Assembly: GCA_021741795.1 (NCBI GenBank)
Contig: JAIOXC010000026.1
Location: forward strand, 1-13,690
DNA from: Ilumatobacteraceae bacterium
Lineage (GTDB): Bacteria > Actinomycetota > Acidimicrobiia > Acidimicrobiales > Ilumatobacteraceae
Length of the DNA stretch: 13,690 bases
Direction: 5' to 3'
The notes beneath the pieces were generated by a model, which saw only the letters and a program-made list of their open reading frames with translations, was not told the origin of the DNA and ran no database searches. The stretch's first letter is position 1, and the number at the start of each line of letters is the position of its first letter. The position numbers were made by a program, and so were the translations under genes. Shown here piece after piece: positions 13,107 to 13,690 of this stretch.

Positions 13107-13597
13107 TGCTGATCGAACTTGATCTTGAGGGTGTACGTCTGGAGATGCCAACCAATACTCCAATCTTGATGTTGCGCGAGTCGAGTGGGCGTCGACGAAT
13201 GTTGCCAATCTATATAGGTGGACCCGAAGCATCATCGATTCATTTTGCGCTGGAGGGAGTTACTCCTGAACGACCGTTGACTCACGACTTGTTCGTCTCA
13301 CTCTTCACATCGATTGATGTTGAACTTGAGTCCATCGTGATCACTGAAGTGGTTGGCAATACCTATTTTGCCGAGCTCCACTTGAGGGGGAGTGACAAGG
13401 AGCGGGTGATCTCGTGTCGTCCCTCGGATGCTGTGGCCATTGCATTGAGGGCTGGCGTACCCATGTTTGCTACCGAAGCGATCATGGACGAGGTTGGCAA
13501 GGTAGTAGCAGAGGCCCATGTAGACACCGAAGAAGAGATTTTGGACGAGTTTCGAGACTTCATTGACAACATCAGACCAGAGGACTTTCAGGGATAG
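13106..13597 (+). CDS. DUF151 bifunctional nuclease domain protein (Rv1829-like)
   Basis: This 163-residue protein matches the DUF151/BFN family, in which a plant member has nuclease activity on DNA and RNA; the bacterial role is not settled. Characteristic parts are LPIYIGGPEASSI (33-45), DLFVSLF (61-67), the strand LESIVITEV with TYFAEL, and SCRPSDAVAIALR (103-115) followed by GVPMFA. An acidic helical tail ends DNIRPEDF. The start GTG shares one base with the upstream MerR stop (TAGTG), so translation is probably coupled. In mycobacteria the same order Rv1828-Rv1829-Rv1830 is found. Confidence 0.93.
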   Translation: MLIELDLEGVRLEMPTNTPILMLRESSGRRRMLPIYIGGPEASSIHFALEGVTPERPLTHDLFVSLFTSIDVELESIVITEVVGNTYFAELHLRGSDKERVISCRPSDAVAIALRAGVPMFATEAIMDEVGKVVAEAHVDTEEEILDEFRDFIDNIRPEDFQG

Positions 13598-13617
13598 TCA
13601 AAAACGATTTGGGCACC

Positions 13618-13623
13618 TAACCT
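13618..13623 (+). promoter_or_regulatory. -10 element TAACCT, leaderless start of second MerR gene
   Basis: TAACCT is followed by TGAACT (6 nt) and ATG 13630, in the 32-bp gap after the nuclease gene. There is no Shine-Dalgarno sequence and no clear -35 box. Confidence 0.6.
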
Positions 13624-13629
13624 TGAACT

Positions 13630-13690
13630 ATGGGTCAAGGGTTCAGTGGCAAAAAGGCGGCAGAGATTGTTGGCATTACGTATCGCCAGA
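13630..13690 (+). CDS. MerR-family transcriptional regulator (Rv1830-like, partial)
   Basis: Only the first 20 codons lie in the window. They read MGQGFSGKKAAEIVGITYRQ, the start of a MerR helix-turn-helix as in Rv1830 of Mycobacterium, and the position directly after the DUF151 gene agrees. Its effector, targets and end cannot be seen. Confidence 0.8.
   Translation, partial: MGQGFSGKKAAEIVGITYRQ

Overview
The window looks like core chromosome of a member of the Actinomycetota, probably an Acidimicrobiia-like lineage of moderate GC. The basis is threefold: the pgsA / FHA (GarA-like) / MerR (Rv1828/FtsR-like) / DUF151 nuclease / second MerR order known from the mycobacterial Rv1827-Rv1830 region, the actinobacterial type of the acyl-CoA synthetase and dehydrogenase, and many starts that look leaderless. 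The lineage is an inference from gene content; no 16S rRNA or other decisive marker is present. I found no prophage, insertion sequence, CRISPR array, toxin-antitoxin or recognisable defence locus.

Layout. Bases 1-4215 are a minus-strand block, read from right to left: acyl-CoA synthetase, glycerophosphodiester phosphodiesterase, then an ABC importer made of ATPase, permease and a lipoprotein substrate-binding protein of the NMT1/THI5 type that runs off the left edge. A 129-bp AT-rich divergent region separates this block from a plus-strand acyl-CoA dehydrogenase (4345-5550). That gene converges on ispH (5547-6599, minus) with interlocked stop codons. ispH is divergent from der (6653-7972, plus), which is followed by a tiny zinc-ribbon membrane protein and a tRNA-Pro(GGG). 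An EamA transporter (minus) and a DUF554 membrane protein (plus) start back to back near 9261-9286. An SRAP/YedK-type DNA-repair protein (10017-10760) converges on and overlaps a HIT hydrolase. The HIT gene is divergent from a CDP-alcohol phosphatidyltransferase, which leads into the zinc-ribbon FHA protein, the FtsR-like MerR regulator, the DUF151 nuclease and the first 20 codons of a second MerR regulator.

How the genes fit together. The left block plus the dehydrogenase concerns acyl-CoA and glycerophosphodiester breakdown and uptake of a small organic precursor. The middle holds housekeeping functions: isoprenoid precursor synthesis, 50S ribosome assembly and decoding of proline codons. 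The right block combines phospholipid synthesis with the conserved actinobacterial phospho-signalling and cell-division regulator cluster.

The most striking property is in the regulatory DNA. A TANNNT hexamer lies exactly 6 nt before the best start codon of six genes (acyl-CoA synthetase, GDPD, ispH, der, FHA, second MerR), 7 nt before two more (SRAP, HIT) and 8 nt before the probable pgsA start. This is the geometry of a -10 element driving a leaderless mRNA. It also settles several start codons that the longest open frames get wrong. A minority of genes instead carry Shine-Dalgarno sequences (acyl-CoA dehydrogenase, DUF554). No gene-free stretch exceeds 300 bases; the longest is the 129-bp gap at 4216-4344.
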